Shown piece by piece: positions 34,355-45,832 of a stretch of 46,642 nt of DNA; position 1 is the stretch's first letter; each line of letters begins with the position of its first letter. The DNA comes from Antrodiella citrinella (lineage: Eukaryota; Basidiomycota; Agaricomycetes; Polyporales; Steccherinaceae). The DNA lies in the NCBI GenBank assembly GCA_004802725.1, contig SGPM01000218.1, positions 1 to 46,642 on the forward strand. The letters are read 5' to 3'. The position numbers and the translations under genes were made by a program. The notes below the pieces were generated by a model. The model did not search any database, was not told the DNA's origin, and saw nothing but the letters and a program-made list of their open reading frames with translations.

Positions 34355-35312
34355 ATGACCATTATGTCCGTTATGTTTTCTGCTCTCCTTGCTTTCGTGT
34401 TGTTCTTCAACGTTGTCTCTGCGCTGCCTCTCACCCTAGTAGCGCGAGATAGCGTGGATCCGCCCATCACGAACCCCGTTGCAGGAGCTGTATGGCACGT
34501 CGGTGACCTTGTTACAGTTACTTGGTGGGTTCCTTTGTTGCTAGCAGATGCTGTCGGTATTGACCTGTCCCTAGGGATACGTCCGTCTTCGTTGGCGTCA
34601 ACGTCACCAACGCTACGGGGACTATTGTTCTTGGTTTCTTGGAGAACGATAGCGAGAACCTCATGTTGAGTTCGTGGCATTCATTCCGACACATGGCTAG
34701 CACGCTGACTCTCCTACTACAGACAGCCCCCTTGCTGAAGGATTCTCGCTGTTCACGGGTTCTCAAGATGTCACGGTCCCGGATGTTCCATCCAAAACTG
34801 ACTATGTCATTGCACGTAAGTTACTGTTGGCCTCTATCGGTGATTCTCCATTGAAGATCGCATCTCTAGTTCTGGGTTCATCCGGTAACATCAGCCCCGA
34901 ATTCCAGATCGTACCGAAGCTCGTAGCGACACCGTCTCCGCCGATCTCAGAGCTGCCTCTTTCCTCAAGCCCGAGTGCAGTACCGACCTCGTCTCTCCCC
35001 ACCCCGACTTCCAGCGGTGCTTCTGTGAGCACGCCAGCCTCGACACCTTTGTCTACGCCGGTCCCGACTCCCAGCGTTACACCGACAACGACCCCGTCGC
35101 CAACCTCGACGCCTACTACGCCTGTGTCGTCGGCGACCTCTACACCTACTACGCCTGTGTTGTCGCCGACTTCGACAAGTCTGGTAACGGCTAGCCCTTC
35201 GGCAGGCGTACCTGCGTCAGACAATTCAAACACGAACGACGCGTTCACGTCCAAGCACGTGAAAATGTCCTCCGTCCTGCTCGCCGCGGCCGTGGCGCTG
35301 TTCATGATCTAA
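34355..35312 (+). CDS. secreted Ser/Thr-rich, probably GPI-anchored protein
   Basis: Four exons (34355-34524, 34575-34669, 34723-34815, 34870-35312) give 266 aa. A signal peptide (about 1-23, LLAFVLFFNVVSALP) is followed by a small beta-rich domain with PVAGAVWHVGDLVTVTW, FVGVNVTNATGTIVLG and GSSGNISPEFQIVP, like the Kre9/Knh1-type (Ser-Thr-rich GPI-anchored membrane family) domain of fungal cell-wall proteins. Then comes a long Ser/Thr/Pro stretch, likely O-mannosylated, with a tandem repeat, and a hydrophobic end (SSVLLAAAVALFMI) after a small-residue site that fits GPI attachment. Probable role: cell wall or plasma membrane; the exact function is unknown. ATG codons at 34364 and 34373 are alternative starts. 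Confidence 0.8.
35106..35171. repeat. 33-bp tandem duplication in Ser/Thr region
   Basis: Two near-identical 33-bp units share CCTACTACGCCTGTGT and encode two copies of STPTTPV-like sequence in the Ser/Thr-rich stalk. The units differ at a few bases, so the duplication is not recent. Confidence 0.8.
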
Positions 35313-36192
35313 GACCCGTTCAAATGCACGCACACATGACACTGTTATCTCACTTATTCGCATTTGCATTCTGCATCGGAGAGTGGCATGATACCTTCAC
35401 CTTTCATGACATGATGCTTTCTCTCCGCTTCTGATACGCATTATTCACGGACATACAAACCTATCTCCCCTCGCTATGAGGACGACCATGTATATGACCC
35501 AACACGCATTTCTTACTTCTGGGCTCGCTAATCTGACTTCTTGTTTACTTTCGGTTCTCAATTTGCTTAGTTATCACGCTGGCTATCCAGATGTATATCA
35601 TGTCGATGGATTCGCTTTCACTGTAGGCACATTTACCACGAGAGCTGCAATCACTTTTTTCTTCGTGATCGACTCGCGCGTAGGAACAACGGAAAAAGCA
35701 CACCAGCAGAATAAAGACAAATGAGATCAATTGGATCTACGCAAGTCATCAATCTGGTAATACAAAAAACAGCATCCACTTCGTTTTCGTCCTCAACATT
35801 CAACTTTATATCCATCTCCTGGTCCTACTAACTAACCCTAACCTGACCGCTAAGGCTTTTCTATAAGAGAACGGCATTTCCAGCTGCACCCTACTTTGAT
35901 TTTCGTGTTGGGAATCGCGAGGGAAGGAAGGAGGGGGGAATGGTCGGCGGCGCATACTCCGTCTATAAGTCGAGGTGGAGGAGGCCGCGATAGGGACGTC
36001 GTACGGGTTCCATAAATAGATTACTCTTTTCCGAGAAAGCCAGTCTACAAAGCACTTCTCCCAGGAGAGGTAGATGATGACTACGGTGATAGTGATAGCG
36101 TCAAGAAAGAGTGTGTATGAGCAGTCGGAGCAGATGAAGCGGGAGCGGGGAGCAGGTAGAGGCAGGGTGGATAAGAGGCGGCGATGGTGAGC
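35313..36192. other. convergent 3' intergenic region
   Basis: Between the Ser/Thr-rich protein (+) and the first double-psi-barrel gene (-). No gene supported. A CCCTAACC-like stretch occurs near 35837, too short to mean telomeric repeat. Confidence 0.5.
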
Positions 36193-36793
36193 CTAATCAT
36201 CGAACACCCAGGAGACCTGGAGGACACCTTGGGCAAGGCTGCCCAGCTGCGAGAAGAGGGCAGGCGACATGTCTACGAGAGATAAAGCAAACAAGGTGAG
36301 GGCATGAAATTATGGAACGACAAAAAGAGAACGCGCACCGATGGAGTCGCCAGGGCATCCGGAACATTTATCACGAACCTGGCCAGTGGCTTGAGCACCA
36401 GTAGCAACGTTTGTCACAGTGATCCACTGTCGAACGAAGACGATACCACGTCAGTTATGTTGACACGACAATAAACGGTCGTGTGAGACGTACCCTGTTG
36501 CAGTTCTCGCCGCTACCGTAGTCTCCAACGGAAAGCGCGATGACGGGATCGCTGTTGGAATCCGTGAAACCGCAAGCACCGAGGCCAGCATCGTACCAAG
36601 TACCCTGTGAAGAAGGTCAGATCATCCCGATACGGCGATCAAAAGTGATCGAGAAACAAAATGGCAAAGTATGACGAGCACTGACCCTTCCGGTGTGAGT
36701 CACAGCACGTCTGCCGTTGGGTACGGGCAGGGCGACAGCAACGGAGAGCACGCTGGCAAGAGCGAAGAATGCGGTGAAGTCCAAGCAGACCAT
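36193..36793 (-). CDS. small secreted RlpA-like double-psi beta-barrel protein
   Basis: Four exons (36793-36686, 36604-36494, 36426-36339, 36272-36193) give 128 aa. A signal peptide (about 1-21) is followed by THTGRGTWYDAGLGACG, DYGSGENCNRWITVTN, VRDKCSGCPGD and the end DMSPALFSQLGSLAQGVLQV. This is the RlpA/barwin/expansin-like double-psi beta-barrel fold of small fungal secreted proteins. Cys positions fit two or three disulfides. A TATA box (TATATA, 36934-36939) lies 141 bp upstream. The paralogue at 37921 lies 1.1 kb upstream on the same strand with introns at the same places and phases, so the two are a tandem duplication. Function in this family (cell wall, host contact, protease inhibition) is not settled. 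Confidence 0.9.
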
Positions 36794-37920
36794 ATTGAAG
36801 TAAGAGTAGTACAAGGGGTGCTGAGTGAGCGTGTGGGTTGGTTGTGTGGTCGGAAAGTAGAAGTGAAAAGTAGAAGTGCCTGAACGGGTCGAAATCAACT
36901 CGTGCTGGAACTTGGCACAAAGACGTGGGTCAATATATACGTCGAGGGTGCGGGCTCAACACACCACAGGCTACCTCACAAGCGTCTGCAAGCAAGAGCG
37001 GGCGTTTTTGCATAACTTCAGCGAATCCGTCGATGAAACAAGGCAGCGGGCGGGCGCATTGTCAGGCTAGGCCCACTATTCCGGGGGGTATGTCACCGTG
37101 GGCAATTCTTGATAGTAATTGCCAACCCCGAAAACACATCTTCGCCACAGTGGCGTTGGAAAAGGACCTTCAAAATGCTCAGCGAATTTTGGGGTCAGGC
37201 AGATAAAAACACAGTTCACCTCTGTCGTCCGATCAAGTAGGCTTTTCTGTGCATAGCTTTACATTCTGCTGTCATGTTTCTCCATCGCGATCGCAAAAGA
37301 ACAATGGCTCGCTGAGGCTACAGGGAGGCTACAAGAAGTCGGGAAGGTTTGCAGACCGGGACAAGCGTAAGTATTGCGATGCATCTAAGCCGTCCTCTTC
37401 CGCCGCCGCCGTGGGTGCTAAGCGCTAAACTGTAAGTATAGAACGTCGCCCGGGCCCTTTATGTAATTCTGAGGGTCACTGAGATGCAAACCAACTTGAC
37501 CAACTCCTTCATTCCGGTGTTCAAACGTTCAACGTCCATGCACATGAGAGAACGGGACCGAATGCGTGAAGATCGGTGGCCGGTTTATTGCGCAACATAC
37601 AAATAGGTCTCGATCATTGCATCCACAAGAATTCTATTGTCTTCGAATAACCGTGTCGAACATTGAAAGGTCTGCATTGTAAGATGTACAACAACAAAGA
37701 ACCGTGTATGAAGGATGAAGGACTAGACGAAACAACAAGGCAAGGGGTTACGACCGCCTGCCCGTAGGGTGGTACAGTATGTCTAGAGTGGTATAAAATC
37801 ACAAAGAATACAAGGGCTTCGAAGACCCACAATGAACCCAGCATTTAAAAAGACAACACGTGAATAAAATCTGAGACAACGTTAGAAATCTATGTGTTCA
37901 TGAAGCTTGAAGGGTCGCGT
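36794..37920. other. intergenic between tandem paralogues
   Basis: Promoter of the first paralogue and 3' side of the second. No gene supported. Confidence 0.5.
36934..36939 (-). promoter_or_regulatory. TATA box of first double-psi-barrel gene
   Basis: TATATA 141-146 bp upstream of the ATG at 36793, in the sense of the minus-strand gene. Confidence 0.5.
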
Positions 37921-38506
37921 CTATGGGGACCAGTCCTTGGCCTCGAAGTGCCAGGAAACTGAAAGGACACCGGTATCCAGAGAACCGAGCTGTTCAAACA
38001 GCGACGGACTCATGTCTGTCGAACGCGCGTCAGAACCGAAACAAGAAATGGAATATCGGAGTGGCACACCTATATCGTATTTACCGCATCCTTCACATTC
38101 GTCACGGGTCTTGCCCGAGGCCACCTTGCCGTTTTTGGTGTTGGTGATAGTCATCCACTGGAAATAATTGTAGTCAACGCGACGAACATGAGGATGAGAA
38201 CACATTCTATTTACCTGGTTGCAGTTGCCACCCGAGCCGTAAATCTGAGAGGAGATGGCGACGATAGGATTGTCGTTGCTGTCCTCGTCGCCGCAGGCGC
38301 CGAGTCCTGCATTGAACCAAGTACCCTGAAGGATGCAAGACGATTAGGAACGGACATGAAAGAAAACAGAGAACATCGCTTACCCGTCCAGTGTGGGTTA
38401 CACGCTTCTCGAGGGTTCCGGATGTACCGTTGACTGCCAGAGGAGACGCGCCACAAAGAGTACAGAATAGGGAGAAGAGGAAGAGCTGCAACAGTGAGAA
38501 GATCAT
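37921..38506 (-). CDS. small secreted RlpA-like double-psi beta-barrel protein (paralogue)
   Basis: Four exons (38506-38384, 38325-38215, 38157-38070, 38015-37921) give 138 aa. Signal peptide about 1-20 (LLQLFLFSLFCTLCGASP), then a KR site before VTHTGR that may be a Kex2-like cleavage site, then GTWFNAGLGACG, IYGSGGNCNQWMTITN, TRDECEGCGKYD and DMSPSLFEQLGSLDTGVLSV. Exons 2 and 3 have exactly the same lengths (111 and 88 nt) and phases as in the paralogue at 36193. The mature parts differ at many positions, and the C-terminus is longer (HFEAKDWSP). A strong TATA box lies about 98 bp upstream. Confidence 0.9.
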
Positions 38507-39058
38507 TGTCTGCGTGAGGGTGTGGGAAAAGGCAAAGATGAGGGTAGTGTGCTTGTCCAACGAGTTGTCGAACTGGGGAATCCTCACCAGGAAAGCACCT
38601 CGCTTTTTATATGGAAAAAATGCTAGGGACATGCATCTTGCGCGCCGAGCGAGTCAATGGCAAATAACAGTATACACAAGAAACGCGCGACCTCGTGGCG
38701 GTAAAGGTAAATGCGGCCCAGGAAGCTATCCCGAAATTTGTCAATAAAGACGTAAGATGCCCCGAGCGTCGAGTCAAGATCCTTGAAAGCACTCCTGGAT
38801 GTCCGGGACAACTGCTATGATCATGATCATGATCACCCTTGCATGTAATTCCAAACATGTTTCCTGTAGAGCACGTCCAAAGCACGTCCAGGAGGATCAA
38901 ATAAGTTTAGTCGGACTAACAGTTATACGTAGCACCGACCCCAGTCCAACGGCAAGCACCGTCCCACGTTGTGCGTCTTGCCACAACCACGAAAGTCATG
39001 GGTCGACGGTGATGAATCCTTGCAGCTATTGCCGACGTATCCGCGCGTGGACGCCGTA
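38507..39058. other. intergenic
   Basis: Upstream of the second double-psi-barrel gene and downstream of the F-box/LRR-like fragments. Contains a small tandem (ATGATC)n-like stretch near 38816-38831. No gene supported. Confidence 0.5.
38604..38612 (-). promoter_or_regulatory. TATA box of second double-psi-barrel gene
   Basis: ATATAAAAA on the minus strand, 98-106 bp upstream of the ATG at 38506. Confidence 0.6.
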
Positions 39059-40195
39059 TCAAAATGATTGAATGAGGCCATTTGGTCGCAAGTAGAAAAA
39101 CGAGACATCCGCGAGAGGAGCCACCGAGTTCCGTGTGCCCCAAAGCGGATGATTGAACACCCAAACGAGGCAGTCGGAGGATGCCGGTGCAGGCCTCTGA
39201 ATGAACGCGTTGAGGCGAACGCCTCGCCGGGCTTGGTGTCCATCGCAGAACACGAGGGTATGTAGAGGGAATATGGGGCAATCGGCACGTACAAGGTTAT
39301 GGGGCAATTTCGCAGCGTAAATGTCTGCCAAGTTGCACAGAGATCTAGAGCTCTCGAAGAACACGCCGCCGAGGAATACGTCCACAGCTGGAGAGATTGC
39401 AATGTACCTGAGATGAAGTCCTTCGAGTCGATCGGGATAACCTGACAGTCAGCGGAGGTTCCACAGGCTCCTCAGCTTACGATGGCGAGGAGGACCATTT
39501 TGCAGTAACACAGACGGCCAGGAACCGGAGCCGCAGGACAGCACAAATCCGGGCAAACCCTTGATGTCAGAGAGCCGCATGCACTCCGGACCACTCGAAG
39601 CCTCCGACGGGCGTTATAATGAAGAAGAAATGCAGCATATCTTCCGACTCCCGAGGGCCTAGAGCGTTGGGGAGACTGATCACATGATCGATCGATTTCC
39701 TTCAAGTGGCGAAAGAGTAAGCTTCTCGAGAAAGTACAGATGAACAAGAAACAATACATCTTCTATCAAGCACTTGCGACAGAAGTCATCAGCGCATATG
39801 CATGAACCTTCACTAGATGATGCCAATGAAACACTCACGTTGACCACCCGTAGGATCGACAGTCCCCACCGTATTGTCTGCTGCCAAAACGAGCAGGTAA
39901 TGTACCCCAGACGGAACCAGTTCCGACGGAGCGCCGCAGACACTTTTGATCATATGTCAGCTAAAGAAAGCCGCGGTACGTAAGGCAAGGATTCACCTTG
40001 ACGGGAGCGGTCCAATATAGGGATGCAATGGAGCGAATCTCGAGCCTGTGATGGCCAACCGGCAACCAATGCCTCGTCAGGAATGCCCTCGCGACTTCAA
40101 GAATGAGAGTGTGTTCGGAGGTAAAACCACCGCTGTACCTTGTACGTGTGTCCACAATCCCCTCGAATATGCCGACGAAATCGACGTCACGTGAC
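39059..40195 (-). pseudogene. F-box/LRR-like gene fragments
   Basis: Several minus-strand pieces look protein-like but I could not join them into one confident model. The first (about 40195-39995) reads VDFVGIFEGIVD then LEVARAFLTRHWLPVGHHRL, like a degenerate F-box. A GTGAAT donor follows, with a possible exon near 39975. Pieces near 39640-39480 contain MLHFFFIITPVGGFEWSG and IKGLPGFVLSCGSG, and the last (to stop at 39059) contains LHTLVFCDGHQARRG and SVAPLADVSFFYLRPNGL, like the leucine-rich part of Agaricomycete F-box proteins. Frame changes and a stop between the pieces suggest a decaying copy, although missed introns could also explain them. Confidence 0.4.
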
Positions 40196-40896
40196 CAACC
40201 GCTACTCCGATAGCGCGTGCACGTGCTCCCCCCCTACTCTCGTTCTTCGTCTGAAACTCGCTCGAGTTCATCAATGACCACGATTAGAGCGCGACGATGA
40301 TCGTAAGGACATAGCATACTGAGGTACAGGAACAGAACTCACCTAGAATACATCGCGGGTCCGGAGTGTATCGTCCCATCATCTCTCCTGACTAGGACTC
40401 TGCATTCACCTCGTAAAGTTGAGAAAAAATATAGGGTCAGATATTGTGGAGCCTTAATCTGTTTCAGCTTTGACATAAAGGGTATGTATCGCGACCTCTG
40501 GTGGGATTCTCGGGTCGCTGAGCTAAACCAGGTACTTCTTGTGACCAGAAACTGTGCGATGTATGATTGTCAGCGCGGCAACCCAGACAGCCTTGAGAAG
40601 TACTCACTCCTATTCATTACTGATGATTATATTGGTGCGAAATTGGAGAGGTCGTTGCGTTTTACAACTCCAATTGAAGCCTGGTATTCGAGTAATAGTG
40701 GTGCGTACCAGCAAAGGTAGAGCTCGAACATGTTCATGTTCAAGTCCAACTTGTGAGCGCCTAGTACAGCACACCGGCTGGGTCCCAAATAGGCGAACCG
40801 GCAAATGGATGCCGATATTTCGGCGCTGACGTGACTGTGCACAGCTTCAACTTGAAGTTGAACTTTCTCGTGTCGCGGCCGTAGAGCTTTCTCGAG
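40196..40896. other. intergenic upstream of BZZ1
   Basis: Short plus-strand frames at 40484-40829 lack recognisable content. Promoter of BZZ1 on the right. Nothing else supported. Confidence 0.45.
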
Positions 40897-43800
40897 ATGA
40901 ACGAGGCTCAGTCGTATGGAAAGACTTTACCTGTAACTTTCTTGCTTTCATTTGTTGCATCGATATTGAATTTTAGGTTGTCAGGATCAAGTGGAGAGAT
41001 TGGCCAGTGTTTCCGATGCTCAGATCGAGTTTCTGGACGATGTAAGCCGTCGAGACTTTCGCGCCACATTTGGATCGTCACACGACTTCGACAGATCCGG
41101 GAACATTTCAGAGAGCGTGTAGTTCTGGAGCGTGAGTATGCGACCAAACTCCAGTTGCTTGCCAAGAAGCTATCAGACAAGAAGAGCAAGAAGATGGCGG
41201 CGCTGGTTATAGGCACCGAACCTACGAAATCCTGGGACGAGAACACGCTCCGACAGAAGTATGTGCATAGTCTTTAGGTTCGTGACATGAATTCCAATGA
41301 AGCATATCATACAGCACTTTGGACCAAGCATACTCTCAGTTCATCGTCTCTATGAATGACACCGCCCAGGACCATATTACTCTAGCTGATGCTTTGAGTA
41401 TGCAGATTACGGACGCACTTCGGGCAACGATCAAGAGACACGACGATACCAATCGTAAACAAATGCAACACTTCTCTAAATTGCTCTCAGAGCGCGACCG
41501 TGTTTACAGTGATCGTTTGAAGGTATGTCGTAGAATTTCAGAATATTCATGTAGCAATCTAAATGACGTCATCGGCAGTACAAACAAAAGGTACTTGTCC
41601 CATCCAAACATTGTCACTGGCTTCTAAGTCTCTGATCGTTCACTTAATAGTACGATGAGAAGTGTAGTGAGGTCGAACTTTATCGCCAGAAGCAGGTGAG
41701 ACTTGACCTCAGTCGTATCGTCATTATTTCATACTGATTGTCGCAGGAACGCTCCGCGGATGACCGACATGCTGAGCGCGCTGCGAAGCAATACGAGCAG
41801 CAACAAGCTGACATGCACAATAGCAAGAAGTATTGATTCTCATGTGCCTATGCGGTGTCTATCGCTCAACTCAATCTTTTGATAGCATCTATTTGATAGG
41901 AACCGCAGTAGCGAATAGCGTCAAGGCTAAGTTCTACGATAGCGACCTACCGTCGCTCGAAGATGTGAGTCATTGCATCCGTTCATCTTGAGATTTTGTA
42001 ACATAATCTGTTTTGTGCCACAGCAATTTCGTGAGTGCATGCTCATTTTACCCAAGGTTGAATGTGTTGACTTTTGACCTAACAGAGGAGCTACAAACCG
42101 ATCTTCTAATTAAATTCACTAAGATCATGGTCCATGCTCAAGCCCTTGAGAGCTCCCATCTCGATAACTTAAAGAGTCGCGTAGCAGCCGCTGAAACTGC
42201 TTTCAATGCGATTGCTCCGCTGCAAGACCAGAACATATTCATTGATCACAATATCAGATCATTCTTTGCGCCTCCGGACTTCGTGTTCGAGCCGTGCGGG
42301 GTATATTATGACACGGTGCGTCATGAATATGTTGACGATTTTGACATATGAGCCTCAACTTTAGTTCGCGCAGTCCGAGATGAGCATTGAACCTGCGCCG
42401 AAAGTCTATCTTCAAAACCGGTTGAGCAGATGCCGGAGGAAACTTGAAGAACTGGATCCCATTCTCCGCAGTAAGAAAGTCGATGTAGAGAAATTAGGGA
42501 AGCTGGTTCCTGCCTACGCACAAGACCATAGTCTAGGTAACGCCGAGGAAGTAGCTGATGTGAGGCCTGTCAAACTGTGACCCAAATTGACCTTCTAGTC
42601 GCTTACTGCGACTGCTTTCTGCAGAATTACCTGGAGGCGGATCATCAGCTGACGTTTTTTGGCACGTCGGAGCGTATCCTAACTACAGAAGTTGAGACTA
42701 TATCTCAGGCGCTCGGCGGTGAGAGTTTTTATTCCGTCTTTCCGCATTGTGCGCTGATTTCATCGCTTCCGACGTCAGGCGACGAGGGACAGCAGTGTCC
42801 CCATACGTTCAAGAGCACTTCTTTTTCAATTCCGACGCAATGCGGTTACTGTAAGGTAGGCATTTGATAATCGCCGTCGGTCCAAACCGTATACGGCGCT
42901 GACCCTTTGGTAGTCGACAATATGGGGTCTCAGTAAGCAAGGAAAGACATGTAAAGTTTGCGGGATTTCTGTCCACTCCAAGTGCGAGCTAAAGGTTTGT
43001 CGACTGAAAGCTGTCCGGACCCAATTCAGGAATTTATTGTATTAACTCTCCGAGTCTAGGTTCCAGCGGACTGCCCTGGATCGCAAGGCGGCGCGCCTCG
43101 CAGCACCCCTCACCCATCCGCTGGATCAACTTCCCAAGCTCCTGCCAGCCGCACTATCTCTACGATTACCGCTTCACACTCCCGTGGTACGGCAGTCTCA
43201 TTCTGATATATCTTGTTGCTGTTACTTACCCTTGACCTCTCACTTCGGGCAGCTTCTTCGGTCTCCGTAACACCTACTCCGTCATCCTTTGCTCATACTG
43301 ATGCCTCCATTCACTTATCCGAGGAGTCCAGCCTTAATGCGCGTGTTGTTTACGATTACACGCCTACATCTCCCTTTGAGCTTGCTATCACCGGTTTGTG
43401 ATTTCAAGTCCTCATTCTCTCATGATCCACGAGCTCAGTAAGATTTCCAGAGGGGCAAAGCGTCGAAGTCTTGGAAGAAGACGACGGATCGGGGTGGATC
43501 AAAGTCGCAGATGCGACAGGTGGCAGCGGTCTAGTTCCTGCCTCATACATCGAAGCAATCGATGAGCCTGCCTCGGTGCAACCCCTACAGCCCCTTCCTA
43601 CTATCAATCGGGCCTCAAAGCCACAGATGGGACCCAAGAAGAACTATGGTATTCCCGATCCCATTTTAAGCCCTTCTTGGGTATCTTATGAACATACCAA
43701 ACTCACGACTTTCTTCTTCTTACGTAGTTCGCAGCCTTTACGACTATGTCCCCCAAGGCCCTGATGAGCTGTCGCTTCAAGAAGGGGAGCAGATCGAGTT

Positions 43801-44075
43801 GACAAGTGGGCCATCCGGTGGACAAAGCTATTCAGATGATTGGTGGGAAGGTGCGTTCATGACTTCCTGCTGTCCTCCACTTTCGCTTCCATCTCTCGTA
43901 CAACATTCGCTCGCTGACAATATTATGCTATTATCCTTCGCAGGCATTGATTCCTCTGGAAAGAAGGGTATCTTCCCCAGCAACTACGTACGTGAACACG
44001 CATACGCGGACGAAGCCATGGTTGCGGATAGCGCTGCATGTTGACTTCTCTTCACAGGTCGAGGCCATTCCGTGA
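40897..44075 (+). CDS. BZZ1: Bzz1-type F-BAR, C1 and SH3 protein (20 exons)
   Basis: Bzz1 links membrane curvature at endocytic sites to actin assembly by binding WASP/Las17. Exons: 40897-40932, 40985-41041, 41095-41258, 41315-41522, 41579-41590, 41651-41695, 41747-41829, 41886-41964, 42024-42030, 42086-42315, 42365-42559, 42625-42718, 42779-42855, 42914-42994, 43060-43186, 43253-43393, 43451-43648, 43728-43850, 43944-43987, 44058-44075; 672 aa in frame. F-BAR domain about 1-290 (FRERVVLEREYATKLQLLAK, YDEKCSEVELYRQKQ); coiled coil to 400; C1 zinc-binding domain 412-460 with a full H-C-C-C-C-H-C-C ligand set (CPHTFKS, CGYCK, CKVCGISVHSKCELK, VPADC); SH3 domains at about 527-583 (ARVVYDYTPTSPFEL) and 612-670 (VRSLYDYVPQGPDELSL, DDWWEG, GIFPSNYVEAIP). 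Exons 5 (12 nt) and 9 (7 nt) are microexons. Confidence 0.93.
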
Positions 44076-45285
44076 AAGAATACCAGGGGTCTTTCGTCAT
44101 ACCGTCATACCCGGTTGGAGCGGTTCATCGAATGGTGAAAAGGTGAGGTGGGTACAGAGATGACGGAACAAGGGCAATCTGCCATCTAGATGTATACCAG
44201 CTAGCGTCTTCCCCGAGCATTTCTGTAGCTACCCTTATATAAGAACGATGCATACCTCCTGTCTATTTTTATGAGCGCCACACCGCACTCAGCGATGATC
44301 TGGCCGCTGCTGTGCCACGCCTCTGTTACACGAGCCCGGGGACTGTAGCTCCTGCGAAGTGCGAAGTAGCATGTTTTCGAAATATACGTAACTCTCCCAT
44401 GTTCACCGTGCGGTTGGGGCATATCTCGCGGCGAACTAAAATCGTGCGCTGAAGGGCGAATACAATCAGACCCGACGGCGACGAAAGAAACGTACCATCA
44501 AAGACGCCGTTCAAGATTGGGAGTATAGGTTGTCCGGTAAATGATAACCTAGAGCGCTCGGCGTGTTGTTCTATGATCTGCATACCAAAACTAGATGGTG
44601 TCAAATTGGTCGGATGCGGAAAAACATTCAGATGGAAAACCCTGAGCCACTTCGCTCAACGGCGGTGTGTCCAAGTCGCCGTTCTCAGAACAAAGACATG
44701 AAGTGGTGTGGAGTATTACCGACCAATGGCGAGTGAAAAGGCGCATGGGACGTGTGATCTTTTTTTGCAAAACACCTGGCTGCTGCTGCCAGTAACAAAA
44801 TGGTGAGTTGAGGCATTCACCGCTGTCTTTACTCTCCGCTCCACTCTATGTTCATCTCTCTCCGGTATGAAAACGTCAACGGAGTTCCCCAGCCATCCCT
44901 AGAATCGAACGGATAAACTCGCAGGCGAACAAGACTCGCCATGCTCCACATGCTCGTCTTATGGGCCGTTGACTTGTGGCGTAGGGGAGGTCTTCTGTGT
45001 AGAAATCGATAACGACAACGCGTTGGCGTTCAATGGGCAACATGAGACCCGGGAGCGGGACTAGGATAAACCCTAATGGCGAAGCATGCAGCATGTAGGG
45101 AAACCCAGCGGCTGGAAGCTTCATATCATCAGCGTGGTGATGCCAACCATGAAGGTGAAGATCGAGGCTGAAGTGTGGAATGTAGAATGGGGACACTCAC
45201 TCAGAAGGTGCCCTGTAAAGTTGCTGCGCCAGGGCAGGCCATCTGCGCGCCAAAAAACCCGGGCATTGCACACGAGTAGGATCCG
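44076..45285. other. intergenic downstream of BZZ1
   Basis: The minus frame at 44876-45196 (106 codons) is the longest here but has no family-like content. Nothing supported beyond probable BZZ1 3'UTR. Confidence 0.45.
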
Positions 45286-45832
45286 TATAAAAAGGAAGAG
45301 AAATTGGGCCCGGTATTGCATCCCAACATCCTACGGACTTTTGATCTTTTCAACTACTCAACGAAAAGCTCGAACACTACTGCCATCACTCACCGCCCTA
45401 CCTCGCTGGCCGAGGTATTTATTGCCCACGCCCACGCGGTGAGTCCTCGTATTCTGATCAGCGAGCTACCGCGGCAGCATTGTTGCTAACGAAAACTGGC
45501 TTTTCGTCGATACAGGATGAGCGCCGCCAATGTATCGTGGCTAACTTATCTCCAGGGCCAGCGAGGTGATGGGCTTTTATATACCTCACCAGTCGTTGCA
45601 CCAGGTCCTCGCCTATTCCCTGGCTCAGGTCTCCATGGCAAGAAAGATGTTTGTACCTTCCCTGCGCGAGTTCGAGCAGGCGAGGCAGCAACATTCTTGC
45701 GATGGATGACTGCGCCAGGGATTGGACGAGGAACCTCCCGGCGAACAAGTTGAAGTATTGGTGTGTGTACCTGCCGCACGCGAAAGACAGCTAGCATCTT
45801 TGTCCCGTGCGTGCGCCCGTTGCAAAAGATAG
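45286..45832 (+). pseudogene. possible broken gene behind an orphan TATA box
   Basis: TATAAAAAGG at 45286-45295 is followed by transcribed-looking sequence, a GTGAGT donor at 45439 and possible acceptors at 45515 (GATACAG) or 45555 (CTAAC then CTCCAG). From 45557 a frame reads SEVMGFYIPHQSLHQVL, MARKMFVPSLREFEQARQQH, meets TGA at 45707-45709, and then stays open and protein-like (LRQGLDEEPPGEQVEVLV) to TAG at 45832. The single internal stop suggests a recent nonsense change or an unseen intron. No family is recognised, and the minus strand also has a leucine-rich frame here, so the call is tentative. Confidence 0.3.

Noticed and set aside
35837..35850. CCCTAACC-like stretch as telomeric repeat
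   Set aside because: Only about one and a half units; not an array.
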